From JADKCL01 sp046050405 (GTDB taxonomy: Bacteria > Bacteroidota > Bacteroidia > J057 > JADKCL01): DNA of 7,891 bases. Positions 1 to 6,355 of this stretch are shown here, piece after piece. Below the pieces are notes generated by a model. The model made no database searches. It was not told the DNA's origin and saw nothing but the letters and a program-made list of their open reading frames with translations. The stretch lies in contig JBJOPY010000111.1 of the NCBI GenBank assembly GCA_046050405.1, forward strand, positions 1-7,891. The letters run 5' to 3'. Position 1 is the stretch's first letter, and each line of letters starts with the position of its first letter. The translations under genes were made by a program, and so were the position numbers.

Positions 1-1351
1 GATTGGTCAAGGCGCAGGGGACCGTCCAGCAAATACTCCCCGCAAGAAGGCTGTCCGATTGAATTGTGAATGTCAGGTTGGGCAAGCTCCCTACAAACGG
101 TGCTCCATTGGCATCGAATACATTGAGGGAGTATTGAACATTGGTCGGCGTGACGGTGTCTTGTAGCATGAACGTGAAGCAGAAAACCTCATTGTTGCTC
201 ACATTGAGTAGCTGGTTATCCGGGGAGCCAGAGCCCAGGTCGTGGCTAATCACTGGAGCCGGCCTGAAGGGTTCAGACACTCTTACATGAATCGTATCAC
301 TCACAGAACGATGCAGGCTGCATTGATTGGTTTGGTCTCCTTGCACAACGATGTGGACCATTTGATCGACCTGAGCACACTGCGGCCTCCAGCAGATTTC
401 GCCTCCGATGCTGTCCGAACCACCGGTGACATCGACAATGAACGGATTGTTCAGGATGGGCAACCAATTCTGATCGTACGCCATCACACTGAAATCGATC
501 GCCAACCCAGCACCGATGGCAGTATCCACGACCGAAATATCAAAGCAGAACGATTCATTCACGTTTGCCAGGATCGTATCGGAATTGGTCGGATTCTGAG
601 AGATGTCCGTGTTCAGGAGAGGTGGCGGATTGTAGGGTGTGGGCACACGAAGATAGATGGTGTCGCGCGATACATTGCCGGGGGGGCATCGGTAGTCGTC
701 CGTACCTTGTACGACAAACATATAGACATTGCCGTAATTGCAGAACGTTTCCCAGCATACTTGTCCGAAAATGGTGTCGCCGACCTGCCGCATCGTGACA
801 GAATGTACCTGTCCGAGCATATTTCCAAGGGTGTCTTGCAATGTGCACTGGCCGACCAGTTTTCCGTCACCCGTCGTGTCCACCACCGTGAAGTCGAAGC
901 AGAAGCTGTTCTGCACCGGCAGCACAATGGTGTCTCCGATCATGGGAAGCCCGGAGGGGGTGATGTTCACGGTAGGAGGAGCGGCGACTGGTGGAATGAC
1001 ACGCACCCATACGGTGTCGAATACAATATTGTAATTGGGACAGTCATTGATGTCCCGTGCGCTGATGATCATCGGGACAAGTGCATTCGAATAGCTGCAA
1101 GACGGTTTCCAACAAACCTGGCCAGTGACGGGAGGGGTGCTTCCATTCACCTGGATGGTCGCATAGGGAGGAGGGAAGCCGCCATTGCCGCCGAAGCTCA
1201 CACTCAGTGGAGTCACCTGGATGCTGCTGGCAGGAGAGCTGTCCCCCACTGTGAATTCATAGCAAAATGGTTTTCCCGCAAAGGTGAAAATCGTGTCATG
1301 AATGACATTCGAGCCCAACAGGTTATTTGACAGAATCGGGGGGGGGCCTTG
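1..1351 (-). repeat. Tandem protein-coding repeats, at least four units of about 120 codons
   Basis: Units cover roughly residues 308-427, 428-546, 547-667 and 668 to the edge of the secreted protein. Each starts after a Pro-rich linker and shows a DTI or equivalent strand, then FC[FY] plus an acidic residue (Cys 337, 458, 576, 698), then G-x-[VI]CW (Cys 387, 506, 627, 748) with another Cys five residues on (392, 511, 632, 753). A fourth Cys follows in the complete units (411, 529, 641). The last unit is cut by the window. The units are diverged at sequence level and resemble Ig-like beta-sandwich modules held by disulfides, which fits an exported protein. Confidence 0.75.
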
Positions 1352-2272
1352 CGGCCGGCAGGAAAGAACATGAAACTGAAAGTCCCGCTTGTTTTCGCTC
1401 AGCAGGATGCCATTTCGGTATTCCTTCACCGAGACTGCCATGACATAGATGCCATTGTTGGCTGGAAATGCCTCCAAATAGCCCGTAGATGGGTTGATCC
1501 TGGCATATCCACCGGGACCAAAGGGATTGCCAGCATTGTAGCCTAATGCAAAGAGGACGCCATCGTAGGGCGGAGGACCCATTTCGTTGCCGTCTCCGAG
1601 CCTCGGCAGCAGTGGCGATCCGCATGTATCATTCCCAGTTCCGAGCCCTTGAAAATTCGTGCCGGTATAGGGGTGAGTCAAGGAATAGACCAGTGAGTCT
1701 CCGTCAGTATCCGAGGCAGAATGGTCGAAATAATAGGTTTCCCCTGCACAAAGGAAAATGGAGGGTCTCTTGTTGAACACGGGCATGGAGTTGCAGATGG
1801 CCTCCTGCGGCCCAGGTACGTGCGCCAGAAAAGTAATGCCTTGGCAGATAGGTCTTTCAAGATTGGTGATCACGTCGTTTCGGCAGCATCGTGTCCATGC
1901 GATGTTGTAACCCCCTGTGATAGGGGGGAGGTTGACGGTCAACTCATAGGCACCTTCCTGTAGACAGATGTTGTAAGGGGTGTCGATACAAGCATCCCAG
2001 TTCTCAGGAATAATCTCTGGCTTGTAAGATGGCGCTCGGAGCTGATAGGTGCTATAGAGTGTCCCGTTGCCGCGGAAGATGTACAGCAGCAGGGGATCGT
2101 CATAGGGCGTCTCACTATTCAGGCAATCGCGGTACATCTTTAGCTTGATGAGGTAAACACCCGGTCCTGAACAGCTGTACACGAGTTCTGCCCCGGCAAT
2201 GTGCGAGGCGTGTGTACGATCTGCCAGGAGCAGCACGAGCAAGAGTGCGAGAGATCGGAATAATATCTTCAT
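1..2272 (-). CDS. Secreted Cys-rich tandem-repeat surface protein, partial (C-terminus beyond left edge)
   Basis: The minus-strand frame stays open from ATG 2272 to the edge, giving 757 codons. The N-terminus is a Sec signal peptide (MK, then a Leu-rich core at residues 8-17, likely cut after THA, residue 22). Residues 23-305 form the head domain common in Bacteroidota surface proteins: SHIAGAEL at the mature start, YRDC near 47-50, WTRCCRN near 126-132, a DTDGDSLVYSL element near 188-198 and RDFQFHV near 296-302. From about 308 follow repeats of about 120 residues, each with FC[FY], [VI]CW, a Cys five residues later and a further Cys. Proteins of this layout usually carry PKD/Ig-like repeats and end in a T9SS sorting domain; that end is not visible here. 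The role is probably extracellular adhesion or matrix, which is an inference. AAGGGGG lies 7 bases before the ATG. A C9 tract (1338-1346) sits inside the frame without breaking it. Confidence 0.88.
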   Translation of the reverse strand, partial: MKILFRSLALLLVLLLADRTHASHIAGAELVYSCSGPGVYLIKLKMYRDCLNSETPYDDPLLLYIFRGNGTLYSTYQLRAPSYKPEIIPENWDACIDTPYNICLQEGAYELTVNLPPITGGYNIAWTRCCRNDVITNLERPICQGITFLAHVPGPQEAICNSMPVFNKRPSIFLCAGETYYFDHSASDTDGDSLVYSLTHPYTGTNFQGLGTGNDTCGSPLLPRLGDGNEMGPPPYDGVLFALGYNAGNPFGPGGYARINPSTGYLEAFPANNGIYVMAVSVKEYRNGILLSENKRDFQFHVLSCRPQGPPPILSNNLLGSNVIHDTIFTFAGKPFCYEFTVGDSSPASSIQVTPLSVSFGGNGGFPPPYATIQVNGSTPPVTGQVCWKPSCSYSNALVPMIISARDINDCPNYNIVFDTVWVRVIPPVAAPPTVNITPSGLPMIGDTIVLPVQNSFCFDFTVVDTTGDGKLVGQCTLQDTLGNMLGQVHSVTMRQVGDTIFGQVCWETFCNYGNVYMFVVQGTDDYRCPPGNVSRDTIYLRVPTPYNPPPLLNTDISQNPTNSDTILANVNESFCFDISVVDTAIGAGLAIDFSVMAYDQNWLPILNNPFIVDVTGGSDSIGGEICWRPQCAQVDQMVHIVVQGDQTNQCSLHRSVSDTIHVRVSEPFRPAPVISHDLGSGSPDNQLLNVSNNEVFCFTFMLQDTVTPTNVQYSLNVFDANGAPFVGSLPNLTFTIQSDSLLAGSICWTVPCALTN

Positions 2273-2340
2273 ATTGCAACCCCCTTATCTAGGGTGATGC
2301 GGGTGGCATCTGAGGTCATTTTAAAGATGGACATCAACTT

Positions 2341-2373
2341 CAAAGATAGTTCAAAATCGGAGACCCATATAAA
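2341..2373 (-). promoter_or_regulatory. Bacteroidota-type promoter for the secreted repeat protein
   Basis: On the minus strand TATCTTTG (2348-2341) matches the Bacteroidota primary sigma factor -7 consensus TAnnTTTG exactly. TTTA (2373-2370), one mismatch from the -33 consensus TTTG, lies 21 bases upstream, inside the usual 19-21 spacing. Transcription would begin near 2335, giving a leader of about 60 bases before the ATG at 2272. This would let the surface protein be transcribed separately from the kinase cluster. Confidence 0.42.
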
Positions 2374-2634
2374 TTACCATCCCCCACATCTTACAGCCTC
2401 GTGGCCTGGAAGGAGCGCTTTCCAAGCTCCCAGCGCGAACTTCAATGGAAGACCAATTGGCGAATGGTCACTTGGGAGAAACGGTGTGCCAACCTGTAGG
2501 CTTGGAAGCAAGCCATTCGCGCCCTCTGTCATTCCCAGGCGATCTATCCGCGTGGAAATCTCGGCTATCTGAGCGATCCTCATGACGCCGTTGATGCCGC
2601 CCGCACCCTCCGCGCCATGATGGCCTGTGTGTGA
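2350..2634 (+). pseudogene. Possible decayed coding fragment, family not recognised
   Basis: A plus-strand frame runs from just after TAG 2347-2349 to TGA 2632-2634, interrupted by TAG at 2497-2499. Both halves read like protein (for example WKERFPSSQRELQW, then AIYPRGNLGYLSDPHDAVDA), and third codon positions are GC-rich, about 71% in part of the first half and about 63% in the second by hand count. No clear start is present and I do not recognise the family. It may be the remnant of a gene truncated by rearrangement. It could equally be chance, since the opposite strand also has an open 118-codon frame. Confidence 0.2.
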
Positions 2635-2760
2635 GTTTGTCCGCTGGAACTTAATCTTAGTAGCCCATTCCCCTAAGACGAACATAAGCAGGACTACAAA
2701 AAAAACACCTTCCATGATTCCAAGAGTCATATGCAGATGACAATCACCTTATATGCAAAG

Positions 2761-2808
2761 ATGCATAAAAAAAGCATACAGGTTGTCGATCTCGAAGATG
2801 CATCGACA
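2761..2808 (-). terminator. Possible transcription end region of the kinase cluster
   Basis: Read on the minus strand, a hairpin with a 7-bp perfect stem TGTCGAT/ATCGACA (2808-2802 with 2790-2784, 11-base loop) is followed after about 10 bases by T7 (2773-2767). The T7 is itself flanked by ATGC/GCAT. The gap between stem and T-tract is longer than in a textbook intrinsic terminator, so this is a weak call. Its place, about 180 bases after the kinase stop, suits the end of the cluster transcript. Confidence 0.3.
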
Positions 2809-2836
2809 GCGAAATCAAGTCTGCGATCCACGCTTC

Positions 2837-2854
2837 TGACCCCTTTTCGGGTCA
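2837..2854. repeat. Small inverted repeat (hairpin) downstream of the kinase gene
   Basis: TGACCC (2837-2842) and GGGTCA (2849-2854) form a perfect 6-bp stem with loop CTTTTC. No T-run follows on either strand, so it is not a standard intrinsic terminator. It may be an RNA-end stabilising hairpin, part of a termination region, or a remnant of a repeat element. Confidence 0.4.
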
Positions 2855-2983
2855 ACCTAAAATGTTGGGGATAATTGGGGAAAGAAGGGTTGTGACCGGA
2901 AGGTATAGAGATTGGTACTTTGGCGGGGAAAATGGTTTGGCATCAATGGACAATACCAGCAGCCTTCTCCTGGAAGATTCTGA

Positions 2984-4486
2984 CTAGGCATCCACCATCT
3001 GAACCACCGCCAGCCTGCCTCCGTCCTTCCTGCTCAGCAATAGCTGCGCCCCATCCGTCAGCTCCACCATCTTCCCGATCTCAATCACATCCTTCACATC
3101 CCCCTTGATCAGCATCAGCTCGGGCATGCGCTGGTTGACCAGGATCCATTTCCCTTGATGGAAGCTGAAATAGCCGACGGGCTTCTTCTGCTCTGCGGAC
3201 AAACGCTCGTTCGGGAAAACGGTACGCAGCATGTGCCATTCATAGATGTACTGGTCGCTATAGACCATGAGGCGATGGTTGTCCGGGAGAAACTTGCCGC
3301 CGCTGCGGCTGCTGTACAGGTTGAGAACGGGCAGTTTCCCTTTGTAAGGTGTGTCACAGAAGGGGCACTTGGGGCTCATGGTATTGTCGAAGACGTACCA
3401 CTTCTGTATGCAGCGGGGATTATGGCAGGGCTGCACGAGGTCGTTGGTTTTGACCAGGGCCTGCTCCCAGTCATTGGCGGTGGGACGCTTCGCCGGGTCG
3501 TGGAGGCCCTCGATGAAGGCGCGGTCAAACAGTTCCTTGAGGTAGGGGCCGCAGATCGTATAGGGTATTTTTCCGGTGTCCTTCCAAGGCAGCTCGCTGG
3601 GCTTGCATTGGTCGAGCTTGATGCGGTTGCTCCTATCGGTGGGGTGCTCTACGAACAAGGCATTCTTCCCCATGCTCAGTTCCTCATCCTTGCCCGGCTC
3701 CATGTCATGCACCTTGCTGCCACGCAGGGGGTGGCGGTAAAGCAGGTACATGTAGATCAGCACCGCCAATGCGTGACGGTCGGTATGGATGCTCGGCAAG
3801 ACCCGCAGGGGGTCTTTCTTGGGGAGGTGGTTCGTCGCCATGACCTCGGGGGCGATGAAATCAGGTGTCCCGACGACGTCCGGAGGGAATTTCCCCGGAA
3901 CGACCAACCCATCGATGTCAATGATGGCTGCATTTCCGCCGGCAGGATCCACCAGTACATTTTTGTAGCTCAGGTCGCTATGTGCCAGGCCTGCAGCATG
4001 CATCCTGCGCACGGCACGGGCGATCTTGATATTGATCGCCAGGTAGCTCCTCCATGTGCCGCGTTCCCGGATGTCCAGGAACTTGTTTTGGTTGCTTGCC
4101 GAGGCGAACCACTTGCCTTCCTTTTCATTGCCCTTGATGCCCAGCATATCGTTGTTCACTGAGCCGAATTGAAAGAAGAAATGCGGTCTGTAGGTCGGGC
4201 AGACGATGCCGAGCCTGCCCTCATGCTCCACGATCTTGGTGGGCCAGCAATACAGTTCGTCCCAATAGGCTCCGCCTTCCTGGTTGAAAATCTTGTCACG
4301 GTAGGCCCCTACGATGTTGCTGAGGCGGTCCTTCGAATTGGCGTCCTGCTTATCGCGGAAGAAGCCCACCACGTACCTTTTGTCAGGGCTGAAGAAGACA
4401 TCCTTCATCCCGCCCTGGCCGATCATCTTGTTCACGTACTCGACCGGGGTTCCGTCCGTGGCTTTCAGCTTGATGATGTCACTCAT
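2984..4486 (-). CDS. TerY-P type Ser/Thr protein kinase with zinc ribbon (YegI-like)
   Basis: This 500-residue cytoplasmic protein is the kinase of the vWA/PP2C/kinase triad. The kinase domain spans about 15-345: a Gly-rich loop GQGGMKDV (23-30), catalytic H169-S-D171 with N176, DID (190-192) where most kinases have DFG, APE (212-214), HTDRHAL with D236, and KRPT with R334. The usual VAIK lysine is not evident; the strand reads YVVGFFRDK (38-46). A zinc ribbon follows (Cys 354, 359, 374, 377). The last 110 residues are beta-rich with a possible FHA-like pattern (GKWILVN, IEIGKMVELTDGAQLLL). ATG 4486 is chosen because MSDIIKL begins conserved-looking sequence; TTG 4510 would add 8 residues. 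The ATG overlaps the stop of a 32-codon leader ORF. By family knowledge it should phosphorylate Ser/Thr on proteins, countered by the neighbouring phosphatase; the substrate is unknown. Confidence 0.88.
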   Translation of the reverse strand: MSDIIKLKATDGTPVEYVNKMIGQGGMKDVFFSPDKRYVVGFFRDKQDANSKDRLSNIVGAYRDKIFNQEGGAYWDELYCWPTKIVEHEGRLGIVCPTYRPHFFFQFGSVNNDMLGIKGNEKEGKWFASASNQNKFLDIRERGTWRSYLAINIKIARAVRRMHAAGLAHSDLSYKNVLVDPAGGNAAIIDIDGLVVPGKFPPDVVGTPDFIAPEVMATNHLPKKDPLRVLPSIHTDRHALAVLIYMYLLYRHPLRGSKVHDMEPGKDEELSMGKNALFVEHPTDRSNRIKLDQCKPSELPWKDTGKIPYTICGPYLKELFDRAFIEGLHDPAKRPTANDWEQALVKTNDLVQPCHNPRCIQKWYVFDNTMSPKCPFCDTPYKGKLPVLNLYSSRSGGKFLPDNHRLMVYSDQYIYEWHMLRTVFPNERLSAEQKKPVGYFSFHQGKWILVNQRMPELMLIKGDVKDVIEIGKMVELTDGAQLLLSRKDGGRLAVVQMVDA

Positions 4487-4581
4487 GGTGTCACTGTTTG
4501 TGGGAAGCAACCGGAAAGCCCGGGAAGGGACACGGAAGAAGTGGGTGTCCTGTAGGGGGCGATCCGTTGTGGCATGGCCAT
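4483..4581 (-). CDS. Possible 32-residue leader peptide coupled to the kinase start
   Basis: In the gap between phosphatase and kinase, ATG 4581 follows AGGAGG by 6 bases and opens 32 codons (beginning MAMPQRIAPY, ending FPQTVTP). They stop with TGA 4485-4483, which overlaps the kinase ATG as ATGA. The peptide has no recognisable domain and is rich in Pro, Ser and Thr. It fills almost the whole gap, so its likely role, if translated, is to bring ribosomes to the kinase start, which has no Shine-Dalgarno of its own. This is an inference from layout. A chance ORF remains quite possible at this length. Confidence 0.32.
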   Translation of the reverse strand: MAMPQRIAPYRTPTSSVSLPGLSGCFPQTVTP

Positions 4582-4587
4582 CTTCAT

Positions 4588-4593
4588 CCTCCT
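4588..4593 (-). promoter_or_regulatory. Strong Shine-Dalgarno-like AGGAGG after the phosphatase stop
   Basis: AGGAGG (4593-4588, minus strand) starts one base after the phosphatase TGA (4597-4595) and is 6 bases before ATG 4581. It is the only near-perfect Shine-Dalgarno motif seen in the cluster. It lies about 100 bases from the kinase ATG, too far to serve it directly, so it either serves the leader ORF or is chance. Bacteroidota use such motifs less than other bacteria, which lowers its weight. Confidence 0.4.
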
Positions 4594-4594
4594 G

Positions 4595-6340
4595 TCAGAA
4601 GAGAACGGCAATCGTACGGTCATCATGCTCGCCTGCCGCCCAGAAGTCCAGCCACTCCAGCAATTGATCCGGGGCATCCAGGTTGTCATGGTCGAAGGTG
4701 ACGGTCTCACTGAGATCGTCCCAGAGCTTGTCCCAGAGCTGCTGCTGCCGCAGGTCGTGATCCGTGTGGAACTTCGGGTCGCTCACGCCGTCTGTCATGA
4801 GGATCACGGCTGTGAAGTCCTGGACGACATCGAATTCGATCCTTTTCATGACCGTGGCACCATCTGCCCAGATTTCCGGCATGGTGAGGAACCTCGTCTG
4901 GCCGGCAAACTGTCCGCCGTCCGGGGTACCCAGGACCTTCAGGTGCCTGCCCTGCTGCAGGACGGCAGCGGCACCGTCTCCGACCCACCAGGTCCCCACG
5001 AAGTATCCGAAGTCATATTGGCGGACGATGGAAAGCAGGAGGGTGGTATGAAAGGTTTTGGGGGATTCCCCCATGGCCTCCGCCTCTGCACAGATGGCCC
5101 GGTAGCCTGCGTAGGCTGCATGGCTGAGGGCTTCATAGATGCGGTTGCGGATTTGTCCGCGCAGCTGCTCCGTGGGCGCGCGGTTCCATGCGCCTGCGAG
5201 TTCCTCCAGGTCGGCACTGAGTTTCTCGTCCAGCTTGGCATCCAGCACCTCCACCGCCTTCTCGCAAGCGATCTGGGATCCGCGTCGCGAATAGGGGGCC
5301 GAACCCGCGCCATCCGCCACAGCCATCACATACCAAGCCGTATCCTCCTTGACACGAAGCTCGAAATCGTCGTCACGAAAGGTTCCCGAATGGGCATGCG
5401 ACCGTCCTCTGCGGCTGGCAGCGATCATCGTGCGACCGGCCATGTGCACCAGATCCGTCCGCAAGTGCGATTTCTGGAAGGGGAGGGTGTCGTCCGGCTC
5501 GATTTCCTTCCACATCTTCCTGGGGTCGGGCAAGATGTCGATCTCGCCTTGCAGGCGGTAGTCCTGCGCAGGGCGGTCACCTTCCGCAGCAAACCTCACC
5601 AGAATGCTCACCGGAAATTTCCCGTGCTCACTCGGTATTCCGCTGATATTCAGCTCTGAATCATAGGTGAAGTCCAAGCCGATCTCCTTGAATCCGCGGC
5701 TCTCGCAGCTGATGATGGATTCGATCCTGCGATGCAGGGGCGTGATGTCGATCTTCTGGAGGTATTCCACGCCGATCTTGGCATTCGGGAGGTTGAGCCT
5801 CACTGGCAAGATGGGTGGATCCAGCCGCCTTTGTACTTCCAGTGCTTCATCCGGTGCCTCTTCGTCACGCATGGGCGCATCCCCGTCCTCCGAGCCTTCC
5901 TCTTGCGCCGGCGAGCTGCTGGCATCGTGGAGCCCATCCAGCTCCAGTCCCGCCGCTCCATCCCCTGCGAGGGGGTCTTTCTCCTCGCCGATGGCTTGGA
6001 CGTCCGGATCGGCAGCCTCAGGCTCAGGCTGCTTCTCCCCTTCCTCTGCATGGGGCTGGTGCGGCTCCGGTGCAGGCGCCGCAGTTTCCTGCGACGTGAC
6101 CGGCACCGGGGTGATTTCTGGATGGCTGGATCCGAACCCCGCCGAGATGAAAGCCGCATACACGTCATCCTGAAGCTGGCTGTACCGAAGCAGAAGGCCA
6201 TGCACGGAGGGGTGCCCCACGAAGGCGGGAAAATCGTTCAATAGCTTCTGGTGATCGCCCCTGAAGTGCTTCAGCAGGGCAGTTTTGAGGAATTGCGCTT
6301 GCTCATCGCGTTCCGTGTCGGCGTTTTGGGGTCTAAACAT
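4595..6340 (-). CDS. PP2C-family Ser/Thr protein phosphatase with N-terminal Ig-like extension (YegK-like)
   Basis: This 581-residue protein should remove phosphate from Ser/Thr using two metal ions, opposing the kinase encoded next. The PP2C domain is at about 310-581: RSH (313-315) with FRDDDF (321-326), VADGAGS with D343-G344, HTTLLLSI (431-438), WVGDGAA (452-458), LMTDGVSDP with D517, and DDRT (573-576). All expected metal-binding acidic positions appear present. Before it are a helical N-terminus (1-70), an acidic Pro/Glu-rich linker (about 75-172) that is probably disordered, and an Ig/cadherin-like module (about 179-270) with LPNAKIGVEY and LNISGIPSEHGKF, hallmarks of He_PIG-type domains. 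There is no signal peptide or membrane segment. YegK-type enzymes are little more than the catalytic domain, so the extension is notable. The start is ATG 6340, 15 bases after the upstream vWA stop, which indicates one operon. Confidence 0.9.
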   Translation of the reverse strand: MFRPQNADTERDEQAQFLKTALLKHFRGDHQKLLNDFPAFVGHPSVHGLLLRYSQLQDDVYAAFISAGFGSSHPEITPVPVTSQETAAPAPEPHQPHAEEGEKQPEPEAADPDVQAIGEEKDPLAGDGAAGLELDGLHDASSSPAQEEGSEDGDAPMRDEEAPDEALEVQRRLDPPILPVRLNLPNAKIGVEYLQKIDITPLHRRIESIISCESRGFKEIGLDFTYDSELNISGIPSEHGKFPVSILVRFAAEGDRPAQDYRLQGEIDILPDPRKMWKEIEPDDTLPFQKSHLRTDLVHMAGRTMIAASRRGRSHAHSGTFRDDDFELRVKEDTAWYVMAVADGAGSAPYSRRGSQIACEKAVEVLDAKLDEKLSADLEELAGAWNRAPTEQLRGQIRNRIYEALSHAAYAGYRAICAEAEAMGESPKTFHTTLLLSIVRQYDFGYFVGTWWVGDGAAAVLQQGRHLKVLGTPDGGQFAGQTRFLTMPEIWADGATVMKRIEFDVVQDFTAVILMTDGVSDPKFHTDHDLRQQQLWDKLWDDLSETVTFDHDNLDAPDQLLEWLDFWAAGEHDDRTIAVLF

Positions 6341-6355
6341 TGTGCTGCTGGGAGG

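Larger units (their letters stand above)
2273..2983. other. Intergenic region of about 710 bases between the kinase and the secreted protein
   Basis: No confident gene is seen here. The right part (about 2755-2855) is rich in inverted repeats. The left end holds the promoter of the secreted protein. The middle (2350-2634) has a plus-strand frame that looks coding but carries an in-frame TAG. On the minus strand 2730-2374 encodes 118 residues beginning with a hydrophobic stretch (VFFVVLLMFVLG) that could be a membrane segment. The rest of that frame is unrecognisable, so I do not call it a gene. No tRNA, rRNA or CRISPR pattern was noticed. Confidence 0.6.

Noticed and set aside
242..1330. Long plus-strand open frame (362 codons)
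   Set aside because: It lies antisense to the secreted repeat protein, whose minus-strand frame is open over 757 codons with signal peptide, head-domain motifs and repeats. The plus-strand product has no recognisable domain.
1338..1346. C9 tract as a frameshift or pseudogene mark
   Set aside because: The reading frame and its Cys/Trp repeat pattern continue on both sides without a shift.
2374..2730. Minus-strand frame of 118 codons with a hydrophobic N-terminus
   Set aside because: A poly-A/T-rich stretch can create the hydrophobic segment by chance; the rest is unrecognisable and the opposite strand reads at least as well. Described in the intergenic entry but not called as a gene.
3155..4162. 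Long plus-strand open frame (335 codons)
   Set aside because: It is antisense to the kinase, which has all major catalytic motifs. The antisense product shows no domain and is explained by codon bias of the real gene.
4487..4510. TTG start extending the kinase by 8 residues
   Set aside because: ATG 4486 directly precedes conserved-looking MSDIIKL sequence, and the ATGA overlap with the leader ORF favours it; the extension MLPTNSDT adds nothing recognisable.
4574..5659. Long plus-strand open frame (361 codons)
   Set aside because: It is antisense to the PP2C phosphatase catalytic domain with clear motifs and is a mirror frame only.
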